DNA of 64,000 bases, from contig NZ_JACNME010000005.1 of assembly GCF_014270065.1 (NCBI RefSeq), positions 186,001 through 250,000 of the forward strand, read 5' to 3'. This DNA comes from Quadrisphaera sp. RL12-1S (GTDB lineage: Bacteria; Actinomycetota; Actinomycetes; Actinomycetales; Quadrisphaeraceae). Within the stretch, counting starts at the first letter, position 1. The number at the start of each line of letters is the position of its first letter. The notes under the pieces are model-generated. The model saw only the letters and a list, made by a program, of their open reading frames with translations, searched no databases and was not told the DNA's origin. Below, in pieces: positions 52,371 to 60,139 of this stretch. The translations under genes were made by a program, and so were the position numbers.

Positions 52371-53818
52371 GCGGGGACCTTCTCTGCGCTGGACGAGGAC
52401 GCACCGCGGCGCAGGCGGTGCACGAGGTAGCAGGCGGCGGTGAAGACGACGCCGATGATCGTCGCGGTCCGCTGCGCCCCGTCGAACAGGGACGCGACGA
52501 CCGAGACGGCGCACGCCACCAGCACGAACAGCGGCGCGAACGGGTACCAGCGCGAGTGGTACGGCAGGGAGGCCGGGTCGACCCCGGCCGCCCGTAGACG
52601 CCGGCGCTGCACGAGCTGCGCGAGCGCGATGACCGCCCACACCGCCACCACGGCGAAGCCCGCGACCGACACGAGGACCACGTACACGGTGCCCGCCGCG
52701 ACGTACGAGCTCACCAGCGACACCAGGCCACCGGCGAGGCTGACGACCACCGCCAGCGCGGGGATGCCCCGCCGGTCGGTGCGGGCGAAGGCCTTCGGCA
52801 GGTCACCGGCGAGGGCCAGCGAGCGCAGCAGCCGGGAGCAGGCGTACAGCCCGGACACCCCGGCGGACATGAGCGCGGTGATGATGACGACGGCGATGAC
52901 GTCAGCGGCGTACGGGATGCCGGAGGCGGCGAAGACGGTGACGAACGGGCTGCTCTCGACGGACTCGTCGGCGCTGCCCAGCTGCGCGTACGGCACGAGC
53001 GCGGCCATGACGACGATCGCGCCGATGAAGAAGACGACCAGCCTGACCATCGTGGTGCGGACGGCCTTGGGGACCACGCGGGCCGGGTCGTCGGTCTCGC
53101 CCGCGGCGATGGCGATGAGCTCGGTGCCGGAGAAGGCGTAGAACACCGCGAGCACCGCCACCAGCACGCCGCCGATGCCGGCGGGCAGCAGCCCGTCGGG
53201 CGTGACGAAGTTCGACAGCAGCGGTGCGGGCGCCCCGGAGGCGCTGATCCCGACGATCGCGAGCGCCCCCACCACGATGAAGACGACGACGGCGGTCACC
53301 TTGACGCCCGCGAGCAGGCTCTCGGTGTCCCCGTACAGGCGCACCGGCGCGAGGTTGACCGCCAGCAGCAGCGCCGCGAACACCGCGCACCACACCCAGA
53401 CCGGCACCCCGGGGAACCAGCGCTGCATGAGCAGGCCCGACGCGGTCAGCTCCGAGCCGATGGCGGCCACCCAGCACAGCCAGTACAGCCACGCCGTCGT
53501 GAAGCCCGTGCCGGGCCCGAGGATGCGGTGGGCGTAGACGTGGAAGCCACCGGACTCCGGCATCTGCACGGCCAGCTCTCCGAGGCACGTCATGAGCTGC
53601 CACGCCACGAGGGCGCCGATGACGTACGCGATGACGGCGCCCAGTGGACCCGCCTGGTAGATCGTGTAGCCCGACGAGATGAACAGCCCGGACCCGATGA
53701 CGCCGCCGAGGGCGATCATCACCAGGTGCCGGGTCTTCAGGCCGCGGTGCAGGTCCGCTGCCTCCGGCACGGTGCTCGTGCTGGCAGAGGTGCTCGCTCG
53801 GGCAGGCGCGTGCGCCAT
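52367..53818 (-). CDS. mmuP: APC-family permease, S-methylmethionine permease (MmuP)-like
   Basis: A 483-residue amino acid transporter with 12 helices. The stretch L-K-T-R-H-L-V-M-I-A-L-G-G-V-I-G-S-G-L-F and later F-S-G-T-E-L-I-A-I-A-A-G-E-T and S-P-F-V-x-V-F-x-x-x-G-I-P-Y-A-A-D closely match E. coli MmuP, the S-methylmethionine importer. This fits the SAM-IV riboswitch directly upstream: SAM-replete cells would stop importing a methionine source. GAGGAG before the ATG. Other amino acids cannot be excluded. Confidence 0.88.
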   Translation of the reverse strand: MAHAPARASTSASTSTVPEAADLHRGLKTRHLVMIALGGVIGSGLFISSGYTIYQAGPLGAVIAYVIGALVAWQLMTCLGELAVQMPESGGFHVYAHRILGPGTGFTTAWLYWLCWVAAIGSELTASGLLMQRWFPGVPVWVWCAVFAALLLAVNLAPVRLYGDTESLLAGVKVTAVVVFIVVGALAIVGISASGAPAPLLSNFVTPDGLLPAGIGGVLVAVLAVFYAFSGTELIAIAAGETDDPARVVPKAVRTTMVRLVVFFIGAIVVMAALVPYAQLGSADESVESSPFVTVFAASGIPYAADVIAVVIITALMSAGVSGLYACSRLLRSLALAGDLPKAFARTDRRGIPALAVVVSLAGGLVSLVSSYVAAGTVYVVLVSVAGFAVVAVWAVIALAQLVQRRRLRAAGVDPASLPYHSRWYPFAPLFVLVACAVSVVASLFDGAQRTATIIGVVFTAACYLVHRLRRGASSSSAEKVPA

Positions 53819-53832
53819 GACGTCTCCTCGCA

Positions 53833-53941
53833 GGTCCGCTCTTGCCGCGCGCTCTGCGCGGCCGGGTCTTCACCTGGAGCACCCCACGCGGACGAGGGTT
53901 GCTGGGCAGCCAGCCAGGGCCTGAGGCTGCCGCTCATGACC
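53833..53941 (-). ncRNA. SAM-IV riboswitch
   Basis: Read on the minus strand it opens GGTCATGAG (53941) and shows all SAM-IV parts. P1: GGTC with GACC (GGTGAAGACC, 53874-53865). P2: GGCAGCC with GGCTGCC. P3: AGCAACCC (53903-53896) with GGGGTGCT (53885-53878). P4: GCCGCGC-AGAGC-GCGCGGC. Pseudoknot: P3-loop GTCCGC (53893-53888) with tail GCGGAC (53839-53834). The tail ends 3 nt before the ribosome binding site, which suggests translational control by SAM of the permease/monooxygenase operon. Confidence 0.92.
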
Positions 53942-53949
53942 GGGACCGG

Positions 53950-53979
53950 ACTCTAGGAGGAGACTGACTGACCCGTCAA
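53950..53979 (-). promoter_or_regulatory. SigA-type promoter of the SAM-IV operon
   Basis: On the minus strand TTGACG (53979-53974), an 18-bp spacer, and TAGAGT (53955-53950). The predicted start falls at the first bases of the riboswitch. Confidence 0.78.
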
Positions 53980-54194
53980 AGACGGATGGGCGTGTCCGGT
54001 CACCGCCTTGCGCCGAGGGCGAGGTGCGCGGCCATCACCGGTCTCGTTCACCGCGCCCTGGGCGAGACGACCACCGAACAGGGCGTCTGAGACTCGGTCA
54101 CTCGACGTCACGGCGCTCGTAGCGACATGGGGCAGGGTGTTCGGTCAGTGGTCGTGGGTGAGACGCCTTGGCGCGAGATCGTGCGCAAGCCTGA

Positions 54195-54227
54195 AGCTGA
54201 CATGGGCCAGGTCGGCCCGTGTCAGCT
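54195..54227 (-). terminator. Terminator of the GNAT gene at 54227
   Basis: 14-bp arms 54195-54208 and 54214-54227 (one G-U pair) with a 5-nt loop, touching the stop codon of the minus-strand gene. The rest of 54001-54194 shows nothing recognisable. Confidence 0.7.
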
Positions 54228-55207
54228 CACGGGGCTTGCACCAGCAGCAACGGTCGGAGCTGCGCAAGCGGCAGTCCGTCGAGCGCAGACTGCAGGTGGG
54301 GGTCGTCCACGTGACCGTCCAGCTCGAGCAGGCCCCCGCCCCGACCGGCGACCTCAGCAATGGTCCGAGCCAAGGCACCGCGCAGCACATCCACCCCAGT
54401 CAGCTGAGGCGGGACGCCGGCCGCCGCGACATCACGCACCACCGTCTCCGCGACGACCTCCCACCCGACCTCAGCTGGGAAGACCAGCACCATCGCGATG
54501 AGGCGACCGTTCCACCAGACTCCTGAGCTGCACCCCCGGTCCGCTTCCGCCGCTGTCGCGGCGGCGACCGATTCCAGCGCGCGCCGAGGTGCCCCGGTCG
54601 GGACCGGCGACCACGAAGCGTGCACCCACAGGTACTGCTCGGCGAAGGCCTGCGCCAGCTGCTCGGCGTCCAGCCTGTCCAGTGACTCGGTCTGCAATCC
54701 AGGGAAACCGCTGTGCGCCGCTGCTGCCCTGTGCCGCTCGGCCCAGGCGAGCACGCGATGATCATCAACGTCGACAACCTGCCCTGGGCTGCGCTGGCGA
54801 ACGCCACCTCCGGCCGCGGCGAGGAATCCCATGGCCGCAGCGTTCGACGGGCGCAGCTTGCTCATGAGCGGCAGTGTCTCGGGCCGCACCTCGCGTACGC
54901 CGTCCAGCAGCCGTCGCCCAACCCCCTGGCGGCGCCAGGCGCGGTGGACGTCGACTGCGCAGGAGTACTGGCCCGGGTGGACCCAGTTGCGCGCCACGGT
55001 CGCCGCCCCCACGACCCTCCCGTCCCGATCCCCCATGACGGCGACCAGCGTGCGGCGCCATCGCTCGCCGTCGCGCGGTGGCCCGTGCAGCGCGTGGCAC
55101 TGAGCAACCCACAGTGGGTCGGCGTCGAGGTCAAGCAGGCCGGCGACGACGGGGGCGTCAGCGGGTTCCCAAGCGCGCAACCACAACGCTCCGTCCTCGG
55201 CTCCCAC
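54227..55207 (-). CDS. GNAT-family acetyltransferase, probable two-domain
   Basis: A 326-residue protein. The N-terminal half is a GNAT domain (V-D-V-H-R-A-W-R-R-Q-G-V-G-R-R-L-L as the acetyl-CoA loop, about 88-104); the second half (about 165-326) has I-A-M-V-L-V-F and L-L-E-L-D-G-H-V-D strands, like a degenerate second GNAT. GGGAGG placed 8 nt before the GTG at 55207 decides the start; an open frame upstream is ignored. Substrate unknown. Confidence 0.75.
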   Translation of the reverse strand: MGAEDGALWLRAWEPADAPVVAGLLDLDADPLWVAQCHALHGPPRDGERWRRTLVAVMGDRDGRVVGAATVARNWVHPGQYSCAVDVHRAWRRQGVGRRLLDGVREVRPETLPLMSKLRPSNAAAMGFLAAAGGGVRQRSPGQVVDVDDHRVLAWAERHRAAAAHSGFPGLQTESLDRLDAEQLAQAFAEQYLWVHASWSPVPTGAPRRALESVAAATAAEADRGCSSGVWWNGRLIAMVLVFPAEVGWEVVAETVVRDVAAAGVPPQLTGVDVLRGALARTIAEVAGRGGGLLELDGHVDDPHLQSALDGLPLAQLRPLLLVQAP

Positions 55208-55419
55208 CCGGAGATCCTCCCGCAGCTGCGCGCAATGGGGCGAGCGAGGGAACACCGAGGCCGCAATGTGACAGCAGCTCAGGAGGATGGCTGCGGACGG
55301 GGCCCCCACTACCCGGCCGGGACTCGAAGCACCGTGGCCTGCGGTGAGTGGTGGTCGGTGCAACGTTGGCTAGGCAGCGGTCGGCTGCACAGGATCCCGC
55401 ACCTGTGGGAGCGCAATGC

Positions 55420-55950
55420 CTACGCGCGCGGCGGGTAGGCCTGTACTTGTCGCGCCCACTCCACAGCAGCACGCTGAGCCGTCTCGTACGACCAGGGCAC
55501 ACTTATCACTGACCAGCCAGGCTCGTCCGCCGCCTCGTCCACGGCCGGCTCGGCACACTCCAGCGCCAAGCCGACCAACAAGCGCGCCTCACCCTCATCT
55601 CGGACCGTCGCGAAGGCCAGGGTCGGCTCGATGAAGGACAGCCAGTGCCTACCCGTTGCGTCGGCTTCCCGCGGCCAGTCGCTGCCTGAAGTGCCGACGA
55701 CGTCAGCGACCATAGGCGGCGACAGGCGCACGTCGTCCTGTAGCCAACTCAGCAGCTCCGCGGCTTCGCCGGCGAGCAGCGCCGGATCGCGGAACCGCCA
55801 CGTCCTGCCATCGGCCAGCTGCACGCGCCCGGCGATCACGAGCCAGTTGACGTCCCACTCATCAAGCTCGGTCCCCAGCTCGCGCAAGGCGAACTCGTAG
55901 CCGACCACTTGGAGGTCGAGGACGTCGCCGCCGGGTTCGCCAAGTCGCAC
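55420..55950 (-). CDS. WapI-like immunity-type protein (tentative)
   Basis: A 176-residue cytosolic protein with V-x-x-W-L-V-I-A-G-R-V, W-R-F-R-D-P-A-L-L, W-L, and F-I-E-P-T-L-A-F blocks. This order resembles WapI-type immunity proteins that accompany contact toxins, but no toxin gene is adjacent. The GTG at 55950 is the first start before the conserved part. It lies next to a broken regulator, in a degraded patch. The family call is by remembered pattern only. Confidence 0.5.
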   Translation of the reverse strand: MRLGEPGGDVLDLQVVGYEFALRELGTELDEWDVNWLVIAGRVQLADGRTWRFRDPALLAGEAAELLSWLQDDVRLSPPMVADVVGTSGSDWPREADATGRHWLSFIEPTLAFATVRDEGEARLLVGLALECAEPAVDEAADEPGWSVISVPWSYETAQRAAVEWARQVQAYPPRA

Positions 55951-56183
55951 GTGATGAGTCTGTCGTGGCGATGCTGCGGCTCGGCGTCCGAGTGAGTCGG
56001 ACAGCGGCATGGAGCACAAGCCGGGCACACCGAGGACGCGCGGTGAGCGATCCCATCTGCGACGGACAGCGGCCTCGATGGCCGGCGTGCCGAGACGTGC
56101 ACGGAGACAGACGACAGCGAAGCGAAGCAGTGCGGTCCGCTGTGCTCGTCGCCGCTGGCCGCTGCGGCGCTGCGGCGCTGCGG

Positions 56184-56560
56184 TACGTGCGCTCCCTCGC
56201 CGGGCTGCCACCCTCGTCGTCGTCCTCCGCAGCAGCTCAGGACGACGACGGCGGAGCCGCCGCCCTGCAGCGCCTGCTCGACGCCCTGCGCGACAGCCCC
56301 GCCTTCGCCCTGGACGGGCACTGGAACGTCGTCGGGTGGAACGCCGACCAGGAGCAGCTGTACCCGGCATCGCCCGGAGCTCGCCGGAGCGCCGCAACCT
56401 CTGCGCCTCGTCCTCACCGACCCCGGGGTGCGCGCACGGCTGACCGCTGGCCGGAGTTCGCCGACGGGTGGGGCCGGCACGACGTCGGCGGGCTCGTCAC
56501 CCGCGAGCGCGTCTTCCACCGCCCGAGCTGGGGCTGCGTCCGGTAGGAGCACCGCACAGC
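56184..56560 (+). pseudogene. Remnant of an MmyB-type XRE regulator
   Basis: A fragment reads L-L-D-A-L-R-D-S-P-A-F-A-L-D-G-H-W-N-V-V-G-W-N, the start of the MmyB-like ligand domain of XRE regulators. The expected continuation (E-R-R-N-L, then L-V-L-T-D-P-G-V-R-A-R-L, then F-H-R-P-E-L-G-L-R) follows but in shifted frames. The HTH part is missing. At least two frameshifts and an N-terminal loss make it inactive. Confidence 0.65.
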
Positions 56561-56595
56561 GAGCGCCCAGACGAGCGGAGCCGGGCCGGGCGTCC

Positions 56596-56601
56596 TACGT
56601 T
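56596..56601 (+). promoter_or_regulatory. -10 element (TACGTT) of leaderless decarboxylase mRNA
   Basis: TACGTT lies 7 nt before the GTG at 56609, which decides the start of the next gene. Confidence 0.5.
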
Positions 56602-56608
56602 CCCGGAC

Positions 56609-57862
56609 GTGGCCTCTGAGCACAGCGTCAACACCACCCGCCACGCGGGCTGGCTCCCGTCCCAGCAGGAGGCCCTGGAGGCGTGGCTGCACGGGCACCG
56701 CCAGCGGGTCGAGGCGGCGGGCGACGCCCCGCTGCACCCCGCCGTGCAGGAGCTCGCCGACTTCATCTCCCGGAACCCGGTGGTGCGGATGGAGGTGCAG
56801 CGCATGGTCGAGCAGGTGCCGACCACCCGTGACTACCGCGAGCGGCACCTGCACAGCGTGGACGACCTGCTGCGCTCCATCAGCGTGGTGCTCAGCAGCG
56901 CGCCGGAGTTCGACGCCGACTCGATGGTGATGCTGCCGCTGGGCGGGGTGCTCGACTGGACCACCGCCACCCCTGCCGGCTACGCCCTGTACCGCGACCC
57001 GACGGTCAACGCCGAGCTGCGCACGCTCCTCAACGCCTGGAAGGAGTTCCTCGACGGCCCGGACTCGCGCTACGTCATCGCCGACGCCCCCGGCGGGTGG
57101 AAGAGCGAGGCGGCCCGCGAGGCGATCGGCATCGAGCAGTTCGTGCACGACCCGGACGACGAGCACTGGGGCTTCGCGTCGTGGAACGACTTCTTCACCC
57201 GCCGCTTCCGCGAGGGGCAGCGCCCCGTGGCCTCCCCCGACGACGACGCGGTCATCGTCAGCGCGTGCGAGTCGACGCCGTACGCCATCCGCGCCGACGT
57301 GGCCCGCGAGGACGAGTTCTGGGTGAAGGAGCAGCCGTACTCCCTGCACGACCTGCTGGCCGGCGACCCCGTGGTCGACGAGCTCGTCGGCGGGACGGTC
57401 TACCAGGCCTTCCTGTCCGCCACGGACTACCACCGCTGGCACGCGCCCGTGAGCGGCACGGTGGTGCGGGCGTTCGTGCAGCCCGGCACGTACTACTCCG
57501 AGGCGGACTCCGAGGGCAGCGACGCCACCGAGCCCCAGAACTCCCAGGCCTACCTCGCGCACGTGGCGACCCGGGCGATCATCGTCATCGACGCCGACGA
57601 CCCGGCGATCGGCCAGATGGCGTTCGTGGGGATCGGCATGTTCGAGGTGTCCTCGTGCCTCATCGACCCCGCCGTCACCCCCGGGCACCACCTCGCCAAG
57701 GGGGACGACCTGGGCATGTTCCAGTACGGCGGTTCTACGCACTGCCTGGTGTTCCGCCCCGGGGCGATCGAGGGGTTCGCCCTGCAGGCGCTGCCCCGCC
57801 CCCACGACCCGCAGGCCCCGCTGGTGCACGTGCGCTCGCAGATCGCCACCGCCGCCCGCTGA
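56609..57862 (+). CDS. Phosphatidylserine decarboxylase-family protein
   Basis: A 417-residue proenzyme-type decarboxylase. An N-terminal domain (about 5-130) of the type fused to some PSDs precedes the catalytic part: W-N-D-F-F-T-R-R-F (about 191-199), Y-H-R-W-H-A-P-V-S-G (His of the triad, about 275), and the self-cleavage motif G-G-S-T-H-C-L near 375, where the Ser becomes the pyruvoyl group. Such long forms decarboxylate phosphatidylserine or related amino acid derivatives. TACGTT 7 nt upstream fixes the GTG. Confidence 0.87.
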   Translation: MASEHSVNTTRHAGWLPSQQEALEAWLHGHRQRVEAAGDAPLHPAVQELADFISRNPVVRMEVQRMVEQVPTTRDYRERHLHSVDDLLRSISVVLSSAPEFDADSMVMLPLGGVLDWTTATPAGYALYRDPTVNAELRTLLNAWKEFLDGPDSRYVIADAPGGWKSEAAREAIGIEQFVHDPDDEHWGFASWNDFFTRRFREGQRPVASPDDDAVIVSACESTPYAIRADVAREDEFWVKEQPYSLHDLLAGDPVVDELVGGTVYQAFLSATDYHRWHAPVSGTVVRAFVQPGTYYSEADSEGSDATEPQNSQAYLAHVATRAIIVIDADDPAIGQMAFVGIGMFEVSSCLIDPAVTPGHHLAKGDDLGMFQYGGSTHCLVFRPGAIEGFALQALPRPHDPQAPLVHVRSQIATAAR

Positions 57863-57908
57863 CGGGCACCGACCCCTCGAGCGGGTGGAGATCAGTACCG
57901 TCCCCTGC

Positions 57909-58457
57909 ATGAGCTCGCCTGGCGCCACCGTCAGGCCCGCGACCGTCGACGACGCTGCGGGCATCGCCCACGTGCACGTGCGGGGCTGGCAGGCCGGCTA
58001 CCGGGACCTGCTGCCGGAGGCCTTCCTCGCCGGCCTGTCCTCTCCGGAGTCGCGCGAGCGCAGGACGACGACGTGGGCGGGGTGGCTCGACGGCGGGGCA
58101 GACGTGGCGGTCGCCGTGGACGACGACGGCCGGGTGCTCTCCTTCTGCAGCTGTGGACCCAGCCGAGACGGCGGCGCACCAGGAGGCACCGGTGAGGTCT
58201 ACGCCCTCTACGCCGACCCCGACGCCTGGGGCACGGGAGCGGGCTACGCGTCCCACAGGGTCGTGCTGCGGCGCCTCGTCGAGCGCGGCTTCCAGACGGC
58301 GACCCTGTGGGCGCTGGAGCGCAACGTGCGCGGGCGCCGGTTCTACGAGCGGCAGGGGTGGGTGCTCGACACCTCGCCGGGCTCGCGCACGACCGAGGAG
58401 ATCGGGGGGGTCGAGCTGGTGGAGGTCCGCTACCGGCGTGACCTCGCGCAGGGCTGA
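57909..58457 (+). CDS. GNAT-family acetyltransferase
   Basis: A 182-residue GNAT protein: V-R-P-A-T-V-D-D-A-A-G-I-A-H-V-H-V-R-G-W at the start, L-Y-A-D-P-D-A-W-G-T-G-A-G-Y-A near 100-114 for acetyl-CoA, and W-A-L-E-R-N-V-R-G-R-R-F-Y-E-R-Q-G-W near 137-154. TACCGT (57896-57901) lies 7 nt before the ATG at 57909. Substrate unknown. Confidence 0.87.
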   Translation: MSSPGATVRPATVDDAAGIAHVHVRGWQAGYRDLLPEAFLAGLSSPESRERRTTTWAGWLDGGADVAVAVDDDGRVLSFCSCGPSRDGGAPGGTGEVYALYADPDAWGTGAGYASHRVVLRRLVERGFQTATLWALERNVRGRRFYERQGWVLDTSPGSRTTEEIGGVELVEVRYRRDLAQG

Positions 58458-58543
58458 GGGCAGACGTGCGGCGAGGGTCGGAGTGGTGGGGACCGGGCGT
58501 CCCCCACCGGCGGCTGAGGTGGACCCGGCGCGGCCGGCGGCGC

Positions 58544-59179
58544 ATGGCGCAGGTGTCGGCGGAGCTCGCCGCCTCGTCGAGCAAGGACGTGCGTGACGGC
58601 ACGACGCCGGACTTTCCGGCGCACGTGCTGGAGCGGCAGCGGAGGGAGCACCAGTGGTTCGCGCGGCGGCTCGCGCCGTGGTGGACGTCGCTGGCGGCAG
58701 CGCTGCGCCGCGAGCCGGAAGCGCTGCGCTTCTACGTCGTCGCCGGCGAGGTGGCCTCCACCGGGCCGTGGCTCTACGCCTGGGTGCACCTCCCCAGCGG
58801 CCGCGTGGTGCACGCGGGGACGACGCCCCTCGACCCCCGGGTCCGCGCGTGGGCGCACCTCGACGACCCCGACCCGGAGCGCGGACGCGTCGGCGCGCTG
58901 CTGCGCTCCCCGGCGGCGCAGGGCGAGCTCGACGACCTGGACGCCTTCGAGGTCAGCGCCGTCCGGCTCCCGGACGGTGCCGCGCGCCCACCGGCGAAGC
59001 GGGCGCTGCTCGACGCGCTGCTGGCAGCGGACCTGCTCAGCGAGGAGCTGGCGCAGCGCGCGGCGACCGAGGCAGCGGCGCGCTCGTCGTCCTCAGACCC
59101 CGTGGAGCCGCTGGACGCTGGGACGCGCCGCAGCATCGAGGTCCTCGTGCGAGAGCTGCGCCGGTCACGCTGGCGCTGA
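58544..59179 (+). CDS. Hypothetical protein, possible GIY-YIG-like fold
   Basis: A 211-residue soluble protein, Ala/Arg-rich. The middle has W-L-Y-A-W-V-H-L-P-S-G-R-V-V-H-A-G-T-T followed by R-A-W-A-H-L (about 75-102), which loosely recalls the GIY-YIG nuclease strand-turn-strand and following Arg-x-x-x-H-L. The canonical Tyr pair is incomplete. Start uncertain: ATG 58544 or the GTG at 58466. No partner gene suggests a role. Confidence 0.55.
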   Translation: MAQVSAELAASSSKDVRDGTTPDFPAHVLERQRREHQWFARRLAPWWTSLAAALRREPEALRFYVVAGEVASTGPWLYAWVHLPSGRVVHAGTTPLDPRVRAWAHLDDPDPERGRVGALLRSPAAQGELDDLDAFEVSAVRLPDGAARPPAKRALLDALLAADLLSEELAQRAATEAAARSSSSDPVEPLDAGTRRSIEVLVRELRRSRWR

Positions 59180-60139
59180 CACCCGCCGTCGCGCCACGAG
59201 GTCGCGGGCCACGGTCTGCCACGTGGGGTGCTCGAACGCGAGCCCGAGGTCGAGGAGCCGGCCCGGCACCACGCGGCGGCTCTTGAGGAGCAGCTCGGTG
59301 TCGGTGCGCAGCACGAGGGCTCCCACCTCGGCCATGAGCCGGGTGGCCGGCAGGCCGACCGGCTGCCCCCACGCCCGCCGCAGCACGCGCATGAACTGCC
59401 GCTGCGGCAGCGGCTCGGGGGCTGCGAGGTTGACGGGCCCCTCGACGTCGTCGCGCTCCAGCAGCAGCTCCACGGCCCGGACGAAGTCCTCGCCGTGGAT
59501 CCAGGAGACGAACTGCCCGCCACCGTCGACGGGGCCGCCGAGGCCGAGCCGCGCCATCCACGACAGGTAGTCGAAGATGCCGCCGCGGTCGGGCGTCATG
59601 ACCATCGCCGTGCGCAGCTGGACCTTCCGCGTTCCCGGCGTCGGCGCCTCGACCTGGGCGGTCTCCCAGCGGCGGGCGATCCGCACGCTGTACTCCCAGT
59701 ACAGCGGCACGTCCGGCTCGTCGCCGCCGATCTGGCCGGTGGCCTCGTCGTGCGCGGGGCCCTGCGGACGGGTGCGCGCGTCGGCGTAGACGGTCGCGGT
59801 GCTCATCTGCAGCCACACCCGGGGAGGCTCGGCCGCGGCAGCGATCGCCTCGCCCACCACGCGCGTCGAGTCGACCCGGGAGTCCATCATCTGCCGCAGG
59901 TTCGTGTCGGTGTAGCGGCAGCTGACGGTGCGCCCGGCGAGGTTGACGACCGCGTCGGCGCCCTCCAGCTCTGCCGCCCACGCCCCGAGGGTCCGCCCGT
60001 CCCAGACCACGTGCCGGACCCCGGGCTCGAGCACCTCCGGGCGCCGGCTCAGGACGACGACCTCGTCACCGCGCGCTGCGAGCGCCCGCCGCAGGATCCC
60101 GCCGACCTGCCCCGTGCCGCCTGGGACGACGATCTTCAT
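59165..60139 (-). CDS. TIGR01777-family NAD(P)-dependent epimerase
   Basis: A 324-residue short-chain-dehydrogenase-like protein of the YfcH/SulA (TIGR01777) type: V-P-G-G-T-G-Q-V-G-G-I-L (nucleotide loop, about 5-16), V-V-N-L-A-G-R near 63-69, S-T-A-T-V-Y near 113, and the terminal DUF1731-like domain (F-E-H-P-T-W-Q). The Y-W-E-Y-S pattern may carry the active Tyr. Substrate unknown. The ATG overlaps the siderophore ATPase stop (ATGA), and TACCGT (60151-60146) is 6 nt upstream, so it may have its own leaderless transcript. Confidence 0.88.
   Translation of the reverse strand: MKIVVPGGTGQVGGILRRALAARGDEVVVLSRRPEVLEPGVRHVVWDGRTLGAWAAELEGADAVVNLAGRTVSCRYTDTNLRQMMDSRVDSTRVVGEAIAAAAEPPRVWLQMSTATVYADARTRPQGPAHDEATGQIGGDEPDVPLYWEYSVRIARRWETAQVEAPTPGTRKVQLRTAMVMTPDRGGIFDYLSWMARLGLGGPVDGGGQFVSWIHGEDFVRAVELLLERDDVEGPVNLAAPEPLPQRQFMRVLRRAWGQPVGLPATRLMAEVGALVLRTDTELLLKSRRVVPGRLLDLGLAFEHPTWQTVARDLVARRRVSAPA

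Larger units (their letters stand above)
55951..56608. other. Degraded stretch with regulator remnant
   Basis: The first 230 bp hold no recognisable gene; 56184-56560 is the MmyB-type fragment; the last 50 bp carry the promoter of the decarboxylase gene. Frames are open on several strands because of high GC, but codon use is poor. Confidence 0.5.

Noticed and set aside
55305-55345. tRNA-like T-loop (TTCGAGTCCCGG on the minus strand)
   Set aside because: The flanking bases cannot form a T-stem, and no anticodon or D-arm or acceptor stem is found at the right distance.
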